Position numbers and translations under genes: made by a program
Source: Alphaproteobacteria bacterium
GTDB taxonomy: Bacteria; Pseudomonadota; Alphaproteobacteria; GCA-2731375
Reading direction: 5' to 3'
Length of the DNA stretch: 64,000 nt
Assembly: GCA_016776605.1 (NCBI GenBank)
Contig: JADHTB010000007.1
Span: 1-64,000, forward strand
Notes under the pieces: model-generated
The model's database searches: none
Told to the model about the DNA's origin: nothing
The model's input: the letters and a program-made list of their open reading frames with translations, nothing else
In this document: in pieces, positions 17,905 through 26,795 of the stretch
How the letters are laid out: every line of letters starts with the position of its first letter
Numbering within the stretch: position 1 is the first letter of the stretch

Positions 17905-18396
17905 ATGAAAGCCACGCCGCGCTACCTTGTCGGTATATTCCTGACACTGTTTGTCGCGGCGCTGTCGGTTCAGGCCTTGGCCGATAGCCACTGCCGCCGT
18001 CCGGGCACGCCCTTGGAAGCCAAGGCGTTGGCGGAAAAGGCCGCCGCCCATCTGGCCGACGTCGGGCTGGGCAAGGCCTTCAACGATTTCATGTCGCCAA
18101 CAGCCGGCTTCATGCCCTTCGATCTTTATGTCTTTGTCTTCGATGGCGAGGGCCGGATGTGGGTCAATGGCCGCTTCCCAGGACTAATCGGCAGCAATGC
18201 CACCGAGGCCCGCGACCAAAATGGCCATAACTTCCTATTGGAGGCCATGCGCCGGGCCAAGCGGGACGGCTCGGCCTGGGTCGAATATCAATGGTACAAT
18301 CCCTGCACCGGCCGCCCGATGGCGAAATCCAGCCATGTCATTCGGGCGGGCGGGTTTTTCATCGGGGTCGGCGCTTATGGTAGGCTAAGCGTATAA
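17905..18396 (+). CDS. Exported single-Cache-domain protein
   Basis: A 163-residue protein with a clear signal peptide (MKATPRYLVGIFLTLFVAAL, then an ALA-type cleavage site before DSHCRR). One small-molecule-binding Cache domain follows: an N-terminal helix, then FDLYVFVFDGEGRMWVNG, GHNFLLEAMRRAKRDGSAWVEYQW and GFFIGVGAYG. Domains of this kind are usually the sensor half of chemoreceptors, but here it stands alone and is periplasmic. It follows the P450 with 8 bases between them and may bind the P450 substrate or product; that is inference. The start chosen is the only ATG that gives a signal peptide. Confidence 0.82.
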   Translation: MKATPRYLVGIFLTLFVAALSVQALADSHCRRPGTPLEAKALAEKAAAHLADVGLGKAFNDFMSPTAGFMPFDLYVFVFDGEGRMWVNGRFPGLIGSNATEARDQNGHNFLLEAMRRAKRDGSAWVEYQWYNPCTGRPMAKSSHVIRAGGFFIGVGAYGRLSV

Positions 18397-18424
18397 AAAA
18401 CCAATGCATGGAGGAGATACGGCC

Positions 18425-19183
18425 TTGAACGATATCAGGCATCTGGACAGATTGGGCTGGCGGCGCAAGATCGGTGTCGTCGTGCCGTCCACCAACACCA
18501 TCGTCGAACCGGAATTTCATGCCATGGCGCCCCTTGGCGTCACCAACCACACCGCGCGGTTCCTGATCCCGAACATGGACCTGAACAGCGATGCGGATTT
18601 CGAACAACTGGTCGTGGCCATCAAGGCGACCCTGGACGACGCCATCGACGGCCTGACACCCGCCGCGCCGGACCATGTAATCATCGGTATTTCCGCCGAG
18701 TCCTTTTGGGATGGCGCTGATGGCGCGCGGCAGTTGGAGGAACGGCTGACGGCCAAGGCGGGCTGCACCTTGACCCTGGGCTCCGCCGCCGCCCGCGCCG
18801 CCCTGGAAGCAGTCGGGGCCAAGCGCCTGGGCGTGATCACCCCCTATTGGCCTGTGGCCGATGACCGGGTGCGGCATTATTTCGGCGAATGCGGCTTTGA
18901 AATCGTGGCGCTGAAAGGCCTGAAAGCCAACAGCCCCGTCAACATTGCCGAACAAAGCGAACAAACCCTGCGCGAAGCCATGATCGAGGTGAATAGGCCG
19001 GATGTGGATACCATCATCCAGGTCGGCACCAACCTGGGCATGGCGCAACTGGCGGCAGAGGCAGAGCGCTGGCTGGGCAAGCCGGTGATCGCCATCAACA
19101 CGGCGCTGTATTGGCACGCCTTGCGGCAAATCGGCATTAACGACAAAATACCCGGTTGGGGCCGGCTGTTGTCCGATTTTTAG
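18425..19183 (+). CDS. Asp/Glu racemase-fold (maleate isomerase-like) protein lacking catalytic cysteines
   Basis: About 252 residues of the arylmalonate decarboxylase/maleate cis-trans isomerase group: VVVPSTNTIVEPEF near the N-terminus, GVITPYWPVADDRVR in the middle and GKPVIAINTALYWHALRQIG at the end. Active members use two cysteines, near residues 75-85 and 190-200. Here those positions read IIGISAESFWDG and QVGTNLGM, so both cysteines appear replaced. It may use other chemistry or only bind ligand. The start is TTG 18425 with GGAGGAG 8 bases upstream; ATG 18404 overlaps that site and is less likely. Confidence 0.8.
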   Translation: MNDIRHLDRLGWRRKIGVVVPSTNTIVEPEFHAMAPLGVTNHTARFLIPNMDLNSDADFEQLVVAIKATLDDAIDGLTPAAPDHVIIGISAESFWDGADGARQLEERLTAKAGCTLTLGSAAARAALEAVGAKRLGVITPYWPVADDRVRHYFGECGFEIVALKGLKANSPVNIAEQSEQTLREAMIEVNRPDVDTIIQVGTNLGMAQLAAEAERWLGKPVIAINTALYWHALRQIGINDKIPGWGRLLSDF

Positions 19184-19227
19184 GTGACGGCGTAATCAGC
19201 GTAAGCGGCGTAAACGGAGTACACGGT

Positions 19228-20253
19228 ATGGAATTTGGCGTATTCGACCATCTGGACCGGGGCCAGGACGACCTTACGGCGCAATTCGAGGATCGCCTGC
19301 GGCTGACCGAAGCCTATGACGAGGCCGACTTTTACGCCTATCATCTGGCCGAACATCACGCCACGCCGCTGGGCATGGCGCCTTCGCCCGGCATTTTCCT
19401 GTCCGCCGTGGCCCAGCGCACCAGGCGCCTGCGCTTCGGCCCCACGGTCTATTGTCTGCCCCTGTACCACCCGATCCGCCTGCTGGAAGAAATCTGCATG
19501 CTGGATCAAATGAGCGGCGGACGGCTGGAACTGGGCGTGGGCCGGGGCATATCACCCATCGAGGTGGGCTATTTCGGCCTGAATACAGAGACGGCGCCGG
19601 CCATGTACCGGGAGGGTTTGGAGCTTATCCTCGCGGGCTTTGCGGCGGGCCGGGACGGCGGTGATTTAAACTTCATCGGCGAACATTACCAGGTCAGCGG
19701 CATGCCCGTGACCCTGGCGCCCCGGCAGCAACCTCACCCGCCCCTCTGGTATGGCCTCTCGCTCCCCGACAGCACGGTCTGGGCGGCGCAGAACGCCGTT
19801 AACATCATCACCAACCGTGACGAGGCCGGCAGCCGGCAGATCACCGACCGCTACCGCCAGGAATGGCGGAACCTGGGCCATGACGATGGCAGCCTGCCCC
19901 GCATGGGCATGACCCGGCACGTCGTCATCGCCGAGACCGAGGCCGAGGCCCTGGGCATTGCGCGGCGGGCCTATAAGATCTGGCGCACCAGCTTCTACCT
20001 GCTATGGGACCGCCATGGCATGAAGCCCATCAACGTGAATTTTCCCGACAGCGTCGACGAGTTGGCCGCACTGGGCCAGGCCATCATCGGCACCCCCGAT
20101 CGTGTCGGCGCGGAAATCGAACGCCAGGTGGAGGCCAGCGGCATCAACTATTTCCTCTGCCGCTTTGCCTTTGGCGACATCACATACGACGAGGCCAAAC
20201 AGTCGGTCGATTTATTCGCCCGCCATATCGTACCGAAGCAGGCTGGCGGATAG
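19228..20253 (+). CDS. LLM class flavin-dependent oxidoreductase
   Basis: A 341-residue luciferase-like monooxygenase of TIM-barrel type: MEFGVFDHLDRG at the start, YHLAEHHATPLGMAPSPGIF, then LRFGPTVYCLPLYHPIRLLEEICMLDQMSGGRLELGVGRG, the F420/FMN-binding region of the family. It should act with reduced FMN from a separate reductase. The start has GGAG 8 bases before ATG. It lies on the same strand after the racemase-fold gene, followed by a Dabb protein. A nitroreductase-type flavoprotein is close by and could take part in flavin chemistry (inference). Its TAG stop lies in a palindromic repeat. Confidence 0.9.
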   Translation: MEFGVFDHLDRGQDDLTAQFEDRLRLTEAYDEADFYAYHLAEHHATPLGMAPSPGIFLSAVAQRTRRLRFGPTVYCLPLYHPIRLLEEICMLDQMSGGRLELGVGRGISPIEVGYFGLNTETAPAMYREGLELILAGFAAGRDGGDLNFIGEHYQVSGMPVTLAPRQQPHPPLWYGLSLPDSTVWAAQNAVNIITNRDEAGSRQITDRYRQEWRNLGHDDGSLPRMGMTRHVVIAETEAEALGIARRAYKIWRTSFYLLWDRHGMKPINVNFPDSVDELAALGQAIIGTPDRVGAEIERQVEASGINYFLCRFAFGDITYDEAKQSVDLFARHIVPKQAGG

Positions 20254-20283
20254 AGCAATTCGGAATACCCCGGAACGGCTCTA
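20251..20283. repeat. Palindrome supplying a stop codon
   Basis: An imperfect inverted repeat, TAGAGCAATTCGG against CCGGAACGGCTCTA, around a short loop. The first three bases are the TAG stop of the upstream monooxygenase gene. It shares the CTAGAGC end with the element at 113-139 and with the larger composites. Confidence 0.55.
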
Positions 20284-20325
20284 GGACAAACGAACGCCCG
20301 AAACCAACGAAAGGACAACAAAACG

Positions 20326-20619
20326 ATGGCCGTAAAACATATGGTGCTGGTGGAACTCAAGGACGGCGTTACCGACGAACAAATTCAAGCCGCCGTGGAT
20401 GATCTCCGGGCCCTAAAAGGGCAGATTCCAGGTCTTTTAGAGGTGGATGCCGGCCGGAATTTCACTGATCGCGCCGGCAATTATAACTTCGCGGCGGTGA
20501 TGACCCTGGAAAGCAAGGAGGCCCTGGCGGGCTATGGCCCCCATCCGGCGCACCAGGCCGCCGCCGGTAAACTGGGCGCATTCGCCAACGCCCTGCTGGT
20601 GGTTGACTTCGAAGTCTGA
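20326..20619 (+). CDS. Dabb family protein
   Basis: A 97-residue stress-responsive alpha/beta-barrel (Dabb) protein. It starts MAVKHMVLVELKDGVTDEQI, has the family GLLEVDAGRNFTDRAGNYNFAAVMTLESKEAL core, and ends HQAAAGKLGAFANALLVVDFEV. Members dimerise into a small barrel; some act in degradation pathways and most have no known reaction. AAAGGA precedes the ATG by 11 bases. It follows the luciferase-like gene by 72 bases on the same strand and is convergent with a nitroreductase gene. Confidence 0.88.
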   Translation: MAVKHMVLVELKDGVTDEQIQAAVDDLRALKGQIPGLLEVDAGRNFTDRAGNYNFAAVMTLESKEALAGYGPHPAHQAAAGKLGAFANALLVVDFEV

Positions 20620-20651
20620 AGGATCGGCGCTCTGGGCCTACCGCCCAGTCT

Positions 20652-21308
20652 CTACCACTGCTCCCAATGGGTGACCGCGGAGGCGGGCGGCCGCTTGGCC
20701 ACCTTGAAATCCGTGCCGATGGTATAGGCCACGGGCAATAGCGCCACCTGCATGACGCCATCAGGTACGCCCAACAGCGCATTCGCCTCGTCTTCACAGC
20801 GCAGATGCAGGGTGGTCAGGGCAGAGCCGAGGCCGCGGGCGCGGAGGGCCAGTTGAAAGCTCCATATGGCGGGGAAGATGGAGCCCATCACCCCGGCCCA
20901 GGCCGCGCGCGGCGGATTTTCCACCATATGTTCCACATTGATGCAGGGGATCACGTGCACCGGCACGTCCTGCAAGCGCTCCGCCAGATACACGGCGGAG
21001 GAAAACACCCGGGTGTCCTGGCTATCACCGTTCTGCGCTGCTGACTCTTTCTCGGCATCCTGCAAATAGGATCCCGCGCCCTTGCGGTACAGATCCGCCA
21101 GCGCCGCTCGCTTTTTTGCATCGGTGACCACGATCCAGGACCAGCCCTGTTTGTTCGACCCGGTTGGCGCCTGCAGGGACAGTTCCAGACATTCGTTGAT
21201 AACCGCGCGTGGCACCGGGCGCTCCAGATCCAGGCGCTTGCGCACCGCGCGGGTGGTCGACAAAAGGGCATCGGTCACGGCAAGGTCAAATACGGTCATG
21301 GCATCCAT
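20652..21308 (-). CDS. Nitroreductase family protein
   Basis: About 218 residues of the FMN-dependent nitroreductase fold. The N-terminal RAVRKRLDLERPVP segment and LQAPTGSNKQGWSWIVVTD hold the FMN phosphate and substrate contacts, and the C-terminal half has FQLALRARGLGSALTTLHL and GVPDGVMQVALLPVAY. It probably reduces a nitro compound, quinone or enone with NAD(P)H, or supplies flavin chemistry to the neighbouring luciferase-like enzyme (inference). Starts at 21308 (MDAMTVFDL) and 21299 (MTVFDL) are both possible; neither has a strong ribosome site. Confidence 0.87.
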   Translation of the reverse strand: MDAMTVFDLAVTDALLSTTRAVRKRLDLERPVPRAVINECLELSLQAPTGSNKQGWSWIVVTDAKKRAALADLYRKGAGSYLQDAEKESAAQNGDSQDTRVFSSAVYLAERLQDVPVHVIPCINVEHMVENPPRAAWAGVMGSIFPAIWSFQLALRARGLGSALTTLHLRCEDEANALLGVPDGVMQVALLPVAYTIGTDFKVAKRPPASAVTHWEQW

Positions 21309-21560
21309 CGCTGCTGGGTTTGCGTTACGGCAGGGGTTCGTTCGTGCTGCGGAACCTATCACGCCGCCCGTTCCGGGAACAGGCCCGATAGCCAGCGTGA
21401 AACCAGCTCAAACCAGGTCCAAACGCGGACTGCGTCAGGAATCATTATTCTCGCAGCACCAAAAAAGAACCGATCATCTGGACTCTCGCGTATTTAGCCA
21501 TGATGATAAACTGACTATGGCCTTGGGCCACTATTTTGGGACTTAATTCGGGAGGATTAC

Positions 21561-22523
21561 ATGCGTAGAGTTTTGAAAGTGGCGGTCGCAACGATCGCCT
21601 TTCTAGGGGTAGCTGCTGGTGCACAGGCGGATCAATTCGTTCGCATCGTTTCCGGCCCCGCAGGCGGCAGTTGGTATCCGCTTGGCGCCGCGATGTCAGA
21701 GATAATCAACAAGAACGTGAAAGGTGTCACCTCCTCGAATGGCCCGGGCGGCGGCGTTGGCAACATCAAAGATGTCAGCAAGGGCAATGCCGAATTGGGT
21801 TGGAGTTATGGGCATACCGCCTACAACGGCATCAGTGGACGCGGTTCTTTCAAAAAGGCCTATCCAAACGTCCGCTATATGGCGACGTTATATCCTGCGG
21901 GCCTACAGACGGCGGTGCCGGCCAAGTCGAATATCATGTCCTATGCTGACCTGAAGGATAAAAATATCTCTCCCGGCAAGGCCCAATGGTCCGGATTTGC
22001 GGCCTTTAAAATGGTCTTTGGCTATTACGGGATTTCCGTCGACGACGTGAAAAAGAACGGCGGCGCGGTGCATCATGTCTCCTATAGCGATTCCGTCGCG
22101 CTAATGAAGGACGGCCACATCGATGCCTTTTCAGGCCTGACCAGCGTGCCGCAAGCCTCGTTCCTGGATCTGGAATTCTCCAAAGGAATTCGACTGCTGC
22201 CGATTGAGGATAAGTTGCTCGCAAAAATCATAGGCGAGAATCCCGGTTATATTAAAATGACGGTGACCAAGGATCACTACAAATCCCTGGAAAAATCAGT
22301 GCCGACCCTGGGCGCCGTGACTGTTCTGGTGGCAAGTAAGGATCTACCGGACGACGTCGCTTACAACCTTATCAAGGCCTTGTGGGACAACCACGGCAAT
22401 TTGCTGAAAGTCAAAAAAGTTTGGGCCAAGGTAAAATTGGAAGATGCCCTATTGGGTGCTGCAATTCCGATCCACCCGGGCGCCAAACGCTTTTATGATG
22501 AAAAAGGCGTCGCCGCCAAATAG
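21561..22523 (+). CDS. TAXI family TRAP transporter solute-binding protein
   Basis: A 320-residue periplasmic binding protein. A signal peptide (MRRVLKVAVATIAFLGVAAG, AQA cleavage) is followed by FVRIVSGPAGGSWYPLGAAMSEII, the TAXI signature near residue 25. Further on come GNAELGWSYGHTAYNG and DGHIDAFSGLTSVPQASF. TAXI proteins bind carboxylates and amino-acid-like solutes. GGGAGGA lies just before the ATG. A strong intrinsic terminator sits between it and the permease gene. Base composition in this gene is a little more AT-rich than in the neighbours. The ligand is not known. Confidence 0.93.
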   Translation: MRRVLKVAVATIAFLGVAAGAQADQFVRIVSGPAGGSWYPLGAAMSEIINKNVKGVTSSNGPGGGVGNIKDVSKGNAELGWSYGHTAYNGISGRGSFKKAYPNVRYMATLYPAGLQTAVPAKSNIMSYADLKDKNISPGKAQWSGFAAFKMVFGYYGISVDDVKKNGGAVHHVSYSDSVALMKDGHIDAFSGLTSVPQASFLDLEFSKGIRLLPIEDKLLAKIIGENPGYIKMTVTKDHYKSLEKSVPTLGAVTVLVASKDLPDDVAYNLIKALWDNHGNLLKVKKVWAKVKLEDALLGAAIPIHPGAKRFYDEKGVAAK

Positions 22524-22536
22524 ATGATCGAACAAT

Positions 22537-22566
22537 GGGGCGGCCAGCAGGCCGCCCCTTTTTTTT
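22537..22566 (+). terminator. Rho-independent terminator after the TAXI binding-protein gene
   Basis: A perfect 9-bp stem GGGGCGGCC/GGCCGCCCC with a 4-base loop AGCA, followed by eight T. It lies 14 bases after the binding-protein stop and 23 bases before the permease start, so it should reduce read-through into the permease. Confidence 0.92.
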
Positions 22567-22588
22567 CGCGGTGATCCGGTATTAATTC

Positions 22589-24592
22589 ATGACTGATATG
22601 ACCCAGCGTCTCCAATACGACGAAATACGCGAAATCTCCTTCCTGGAAAGATCGATGATCGACCGGGGTTTGGGGTTGGCGCAACTGATCGCCCTGGCTG
22701 CCGTCATTCTGTCGGTCTCTCTGGCGTTTTTCCATTTCTATGCTGCGGCCTTCGGCACTCCTGAGACGCGGTCGTTCCGCAGCACCCACCTTACCGTGAT
22801 GTTGGTTTTGGCCGTTCTGTTGCACCCATTGCGGCGCAAATCCTGCCGTGATCCGATCATGCTGGGGGATGGCGGCGATGCCATGCGCATCGGGGCTTTT
22901 TTATTCGACATACTGCTGGTTGTTATCGGCATCGGCATCCAGATTTATACTTTATGGGATGTCGAAGAGTTCATGATGCGGGAAGGCGAATTAACCCAGA
23001 CCGATGTGCTGGTCGGTTCGGTCATGCTGCTGTTGGTGTTGGAAGTCACACGCCGAACCGTTGGCTGGCCGATGGTGATCATCGCCGCATTTTTTGCCGT
23101 TCATGCGCTCTATGCACCCAGTTTTCCGGGCTTTTTCTATGGACCGCCGACATCATTCGAAAAGTATATTGACCTTTTGTTCATGCGGTCGGAAGGCATT
23201 TTTGGCATCCCCTTATTCGTCGCGTCCACCTACATCGTGCTGTTCATCATGTTCGGCGCGGTGTTAATCCGTTCCGGCGCGGGCCGCTTCTTCATCGACC
23301 TGGCCGTCGCATTGACCGGACACCGCACGGGCGGACCGGCGAAGGCGGCGGTGGTAGCCAGTGCCTTCCTGGGCACGGTTTCCGGTTCGGCCGTGGCAAA
23401 CGTCGTAACCACGGGCTCGTTCACCATCCCATTGATGCGCCGCCTTGGCTACCGGCCGAAATTTGCCGCCGCCGTGGAGGCTTGCGCGTCATCGGGCGGA
23501 CAAATCACCCCCCCCATCATGGGGGCGGCGGCCTTCATTATCGCGGAATTCATGCAAGTCAGTTACCTGTGGGTCGTGGTGGCGGCGATTTTGCCAACGC
23601 TTCTGTATTTCGCCACCATATACTTCATGGTGGATTTGGAAGCGGCCAAACACAATATAGAACGCATCCCCAAGGAACGGTTGCCACGCCTGGGGGAAGT
23701 GCTGGCGGGTGGCTGGCATTTGATGTTTGCCCTGGTGGTGCTGGTTGGCCTGTTGGCATACGGCTATACAGCGATGATGGCGGCGTTCTGGTCAACGCTG
23801 GCGTTGATCGCCTTGAGTTTTATCTCCAAGACGACACGGATGAGCGCGATTGATCTGTTGGCCGCGCTTGAGAATGGCGTGCGCGCCGCAATGCCGGTAT
23901 CCATTGCCTGCGCCTGCGCGGGTATAATAATCGGCTCGATCTTCGTTTCGGGGCTTGGCTTAAAGTTCACCAATTCGGTGATCTCCATTGCCGATGGTAA
24001 CTTATTCGCTCTGCTCGTGATGACCGGTCTGGCGGCCATCGTCCTTGGCATGGGCATGACCACGACCGCCGTCTATATCACGGTGGCGGCGTTGATCGTA
24101 CCGTCGTTGATCGAGATTGGCGTCAGCCCCATGGCGGCGCATCTGTTTGCGTTTTATTTCGGCGTCGTGTCATCAATCACGCCACCGGTGGCATTGGCGT
24201 CCTTCGCGGCGGCGGCGATTGCCGGCGCGCCCGCGATGGCAACGGCGGTTGAGTCCGCCCGCGTCGGCATCGCCAAATACATTGTGCCCTTTATCTTCGT
24301 CTATAATCCCGCGCTTCTGTTTGAAGGTTCGCTTTGGTTGACCGCATACGCGTTCTTGTCCGCGATGGCCGGATTGTGGGGCCTTTCGGCTGCCCTGGAA
24401 GGTTGGATGCGCGGCCCTTTGAATACGCCGTGGCGGGCGGCGGTAGGGATATTCTCCGTCTTTCTCCTGGTACCGGCTACGGTTGATTTATTCGGCCTGA
24501 TCCCCGGTCATTACCTGGTCGTGATCGGTGCGATTGCCTTGGCGGGTATCGGATTATTGCGCTATGGCGTTTTGAAGGAGCGGGTGGCATGA
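22589..24592 (+). CDS. TRAP transporter fused permease (DctQM type)
   Basis: A 667-residue polytopic inner-membrane protein. The N-terminal quarter gives about four hydrophobic segments (DctQ-like), and the rest is a DctM-type module with GTVSGSAVANVVTTGSFTIPLMRRLGY, ACASSGGQITPPIMGAAAFI and VSSITPPVALASFAAAAIAG. These are the paired hairpin motifs of the IT superfamily. It imports the solute delivered by the TAXI protein using an ion gradient. The ribosome site is weak. Its last four bases overlap a small membrane protein gene, suggesting a third component. Confidence 0.93.
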   Translation: MTDMTQRLQYDEIREISFLERSMIDRGLGLAQLIALAAVILSVSLAFFHFYAAAFGTPETRSFRSTHLTVMLVLAVLLHPLRRKSCRDPIMLGDGGDAMRIGAFLFDILLVVIGIGIQIYTLWDVEEFMMREGELTQTDVLVGSVMLLLVLEVTRRTVGWPMVIIAAFFAVHALYAPSFPGFFYGPPTSFEKYIDLLFMRSEGIFGIPLFVASTYIVLFIMFGAVLIRSGAGRFFIDLAVALTGHRTGGPAKAAVVASAFLGTVSGSAVANVVTTGSFTIPLMRRLGYRPKFAAAVEACASSGGQITPPIMGAAAFIIAEFMQVSYLWVVVAAILPTLLYFATIYFMVDLEAAKHNIERIPKERLPRLGEVLAGGWHLMFALVVLVGLLAYGYTAMMAAFWSTLALIALSFISKTTRMSAIDLLAALENGVRAAMPVSIACACAGIIIGSIFVSGLGLKFTNSVISIADGNLFALLVMTGLAAIVLGMGMTTTAVYITVAALIVPSLIEIGVSPMAAHLFAFYFGVVSSITPPVALASFAAAAIAGAPAMATAVESARVGIAKYIVPFIFVYNPALLFEGSLWLTAYAFLSAMAGLWGLSAALEGWMRGPLNTPWRAAVGIFSVFLLVPATVDLFGLIPGHYLVVIGAIALAGIGLLRYGVLKERVA

Positions 24593-24819
24593 AACTGAAC
24601 GAGTTGTTTTTAGGGCCTCTGCGTTATTGGCTAATTTGGCCAGCGGCATTCTTAATACTGCTGGCGAGCGGTAGCTACAGCCTGCATGTTCGCAATTTCG
24701 TGCCGTTTATCTTCCTGCTGTTGGCAATGGTCAGTATCGGTGTGCTCTGGATTGTCTGGAGCTATCGGGATGGCGAGCGGGTGACCCGTGAACCGATAGA
24801 GACCGACCAACCAAACTAG
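24589..24819 (+). CDS. Small two-helix membrane protein coupled to the TRAP permease
   Basis: A 76-residue protein, MKLNELFLGPLRYWLIWPAA at the start, with two hydrophobic helices at roughly residues 12-27 and 35-58 and a charged cytoplasmic tail (SYRDGERVTREPIETDQPN). It overlaps the permease stop by ATGA, so translation is coupled. I do not recognise the family. The position argues for an accessory subunit of the TRAP permease, but no function can be read from the sequence. Confidence 0.75.
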   Translation: MKLNELFLGPLRYWLIWPAAFLILLASGSYSLHVRNFVPFIFLLLAMVSIGVLWIVWSYRDGERVTREPIETDQPN

Positions 24820-25085
24820 TTTGGAGTTTCCAAACCCCTCGCGAAATTTTCGATTAATCGAGGTCGCTTTCGCGACTGGGGAACCCTGGTTTGGCGTAAC
24901 CTGCCCCTCAATGACACGGCTTCAGCCCGCTCCAGGACAGATCCAGTGACGGCTGGCATGACTACGGTTTATGATCATTTTCACCAAAAACGCCTGCTGA
25001 TCAGGCCCTTGTCGTTCCGTAGACGGTGCGTCAAACTGTCGACCAGGACAAGGCGCTATACCCTCCAGAAAAGGCCCAAGAACAG
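24820..25085 (+). other. Intergenic region with a partial palindromic repeat
   Basis: No gene is supported here. Bases 24843-24878 read GAAATTTTCGATTAATCGAGG then TCGCTTTCGCGACT, closely matching the first half and centre of hairpin A of the copy at 63316. This is therefore a truncated copy of the dispersed repeat. The remainder is leader for the deacylase gene; I could not pick a convincing promoter. Confidence 0.5.
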
Positions 25086-26795
25086 ATGTCGGAAAACCCG
25101 GACCTCGTTATTCGTAGCGGCACGATCATCGACGGCTCGGGCGGCGCGCCCTATCAGGCCGACATTGCCGTGACCGATGGGAAGATCTCGGCCATCGGCC
25201 AGGAGCTGCCAAAGGGCGCGGCGGAAATCGACGCCCACGACCGTATCGTGACGCCGGGATTCGTGGATGTGCACACCCATTACGATGCGCAGGTCACCTG
25301 GTCGAACCGCATCAATCCATCGTCGTGGAACGGGGTCACCACCGTGATGATCGGCAATTGCGGCGTCGGGTTTGCACCCTGCAGGCCGGACCAGCGCGAT
25401 AAACTGGTCGAACTCATGGAAGGCGTCGAGGACATTCCCGAGCCGGTTTTGAGCGAAGGCCTGCCGTGGAACTGGGAAACCTTCGGCGACTATCTGGATG
25501 CCCTGGACGGCAAGCCCTTTGATCTGGACGTCGTGACCCAGGTGCCCCATGCCGCGCTGCGGGTTTATGTCATGGGCGAGCGTGGCGTCGCCCGCGAGGA
25601 TGCCACCCCGGAAGATCGGGCCGAGATGGCCAGACTGGCCGCCGACGGCATTCGGGCCGGCGCGCTGGGCTTCTCAACCTCCCGCACGATCAATCACCGC
25701 ACCGTCGCTGGCGCCTACACACCGACCCTGGGGGCGGCGGAGCAGGAATTGATCGAGATCAGCAAGGCAGTCGGTGAAACGGGGAGCGGCTGGCTGCAAG
25801 TCATTTCCGACTTCGACGACCCGGTCGAGGAAATGGGCATACTGCGCCGCCTGGCCCAGGCCTCCGGCCGTCCCATGACGATCACCGTGCTGCAACGGGA
25901 CAAACGCCCGGAGCTGTGGCGTGAAACCATGGCGGATATTGCCGCGGCCAATGCCGAGGGCGCACGGATTTTCGGCCAGGTGCTCACCCGGCCGACCGGC
26001 GTGATGCTGGGCTTTGAAATCTCGCTCAATCCGTTCATGGCCTGCCCGGCCTGGCGCGAGATTGCTGACTTGCCGCAGGCTGAAAAATTCGCCCGCCTCA
26101 GCCAACCGGATTTCAAGGCGCGCATACTGGCCGAGCGCCAGGAAGACCATTTGATGCACAGCCGCGTCACCCAATGGGACCGTATCTTTCCACTGGGAGA
26201 TCCACCGGATTACGAACCGGCCGCCGACAAATCCATCGCCGCCCGCGCCGCCCGCGAAGGCCGGACGCCGGAAGACATGGGCTACGACATGCTGCTCGAG
26301 GGCGGCGGCAAAGCGATCCTCTATCGGCCCCTGTCGAACTATGCCTATGGCAATCTCGATACTGTCGCCGATATGATGCAGCATCCCAATTCCCTGATCG
26401 GCCTGGGTGACGGCGGCGCCCATGTGGGTGTGCTGACCGATGCCAGCGCCATCACCTATATGCTGACCCACTGGACCCGCGACAGGGACCGGGGCGCCAA
26501 GTTGTCCCTGCCCTGGGCGATCAAACGGCTGACCCACGACAACGCAGCGGCCATTGGCCTGAATGATCGCGGCCTGCTGGCTGTTGGGAGAAAGGCGGAC
26601 ATCAACGTGATTGACTACGACAACCTGAAAATCCGCGCACCGGAGGTCCTCTATGACCTGCCGGGCGGTGGCAAACGCATGGTGCAACGAACCGACGGCT
26701 ATGACGCCACCATCGTCGCGGGTCAGATTGTCTGTCGCCATGGCGAGGCGACGGACGCCTTGCCAGGGCGTCTGGTGCGAGGTGCGCGGGCATGA
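25086..26795 (+). CDS. N-acyl-D-amino-acid deacylase family amidohydrolase
   Basis: A 569-residue amidohydrolase-fold zinc enzyme of the D-aminoacylase group. Metal-binding HxH lies in [18 protein letters not shown] near residue 63; then [12 protein letters not shown] with its Cys/Asn motif, [16 protein letters not shown], and the C-terminal [14 protein letters not shown] with the metal Asp/His. Members remove acyl groups from N-acyl-D-amino acids. Start [12 protein letters not shown] is chosen because conservation begins there. It overlaps the following dehydrogenase by 4 bases and lies downstream of the TRAP genes, suggesting uptake then deacylation; the exact acyl-D-amino acid is not known. 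Confidence 0.88.
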   Translation: MSENPDLVIRSGTIIDGSGGAPYQADIAVTDGKISAIGQELPKGAAEIDAHDRIVTPGFVDVHTHYDAQVTWSNRINPSSWNGVTTVMIGNCGVGFAPCRPDQRDKLVELMEGVEDIPEPVLSEGLPWNWETFGDYLDALDGKPFDLDVVTQVPHAALRVYVMGERGVAREDATPEDRAEMARLAADGIRAGALGFSTSRTINHRTVAGAYTPTLGAAEQELIEISKAVGETGSGWLQVISDFDDPVEEMGILRRLAQASGRPMTITVLQRDKRPELWRETMADIAAANAEGARIFGQVLTRPTGVMLGFEISLNPFMACPAWREIADLPQAEKFARLSQPDFKARILAERQEDHLMHSRVTQWDRIFPLGDPPDYEPAADKSIAARAAREGRTPEDMGYDMLLEGGGKAILYRPLSNYAYGNLDTVADMMQHPNSLIGLGDGGAHVGVLTDASAITYMLTHWTRDRDRGAKLSLPWAIKRLTHDNAAAIGLNDRGLLAVGRKADINVIDYDNLKIRAPEVLYDLPGGGKRMVQRTDGYDATIVAGQIVCRHGEATDALPGRLVRGARA

